From positions 1 through 5,706 of the forward strand of contig DAIDIM010000193.1 in assembly GCA_027459365.1 (NCBI GenBank): DNA of 5,706 bases, read 5' to 3'. Below the pieces are notes generated by a model that made no database searches, was not told where the DNA came from, and worked only from the letters and a program-made list of their open reading frames with translations. Positions within the stretch are counted from its first letter, which is position 1. Each line of letters starts with the position of its first letter. The stretch is from Chlamydiota bacterium. GTDB lineage: Bacteria > Chlamydiota > Chlamydiia > Chlamydiales > SM23-39. Below, in pieces: positions 5,706 to 5,706 of this stretch. Position numbers and translations under genes: made by a program.

Positions 5706-5706
5706 G

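Overview
The window looks like chromosomal DNA of a Gram-negative, lipid A-producing bacterium with moderately AT-rich DNA. The mix of genes (stand-alone RNA methyltransferase, SpoU-type methylase, RluA-type pseudouridine synthase, sugar-phosphate isomerase, LpxK, and a 2-oxoacid dehydrogenase E2) suggests an environmental member of the Chlamydiae (Parachlamydia/Waddlia/Simkania type). From memory, and not checked, several of these families also sit close together in Chlamydia trachomatis. A true heptose isomerase (GmhA) would point away from Chlamydia proper, whose core lacks heptose. This lineage call is an inference, not proven by the sequence.

Layout. Positions 58-2302 (+) hold a promoter and three tightly overlapping RNA-modification genes: a class I SAM methyltransferase of the RlmI type, a TrmH/SpoU methyltransferase and an RluA-family pseudouridine synthase. 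A 49-residue basic protein (2318-2467, -) converges on this operon; it looks like a lone AP2/integrase-arm-type DNA-binding domain. Positions 2504-2942 are a decayed spacer with a near-perfect 21-bp inverted repeat directly next to the C-terminal remnant of a DUF4143-type ATPase. Positions 2943-3566 (-) encode a compact cytosolic von Willebrand factor A protein with an intact MIDAS and a strong ribosome binding site. Divergently from it, 3632-5660 (+) carries gmhA, lpxK and an E2 subunit, all with overlapping ends.

How the genes work together. The first operon modifies rRNA or tRNA. In the second, GmhA starts ADP-heptose synthesis for the LPS inner core and LpxK phosphorylates the lipid A disaccharide, so the pair serves outer-membrane LPS. 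The E2 gene is a metabolic neighbour that appears to be translationally coupled to lpxK.

Caution at the right edge. The E2 gene stops matching its family abruptly near 5636, after the lipoyl and E3-binding domains and the first residues of the catalytic domain. The last ~70 bases read better on the opposite strand, as a piece of a glycoside-hydrolase-like protein. This looks like a chimeric contig end or a rearrangement junction, not a simple frameshift. I found no CRISPR array, tRNA, rRNA or complete mobile element, and no strong case for a new multi-gene system. The least explained items are the 49-aa protein, the inverted repeat and the VWA protein.
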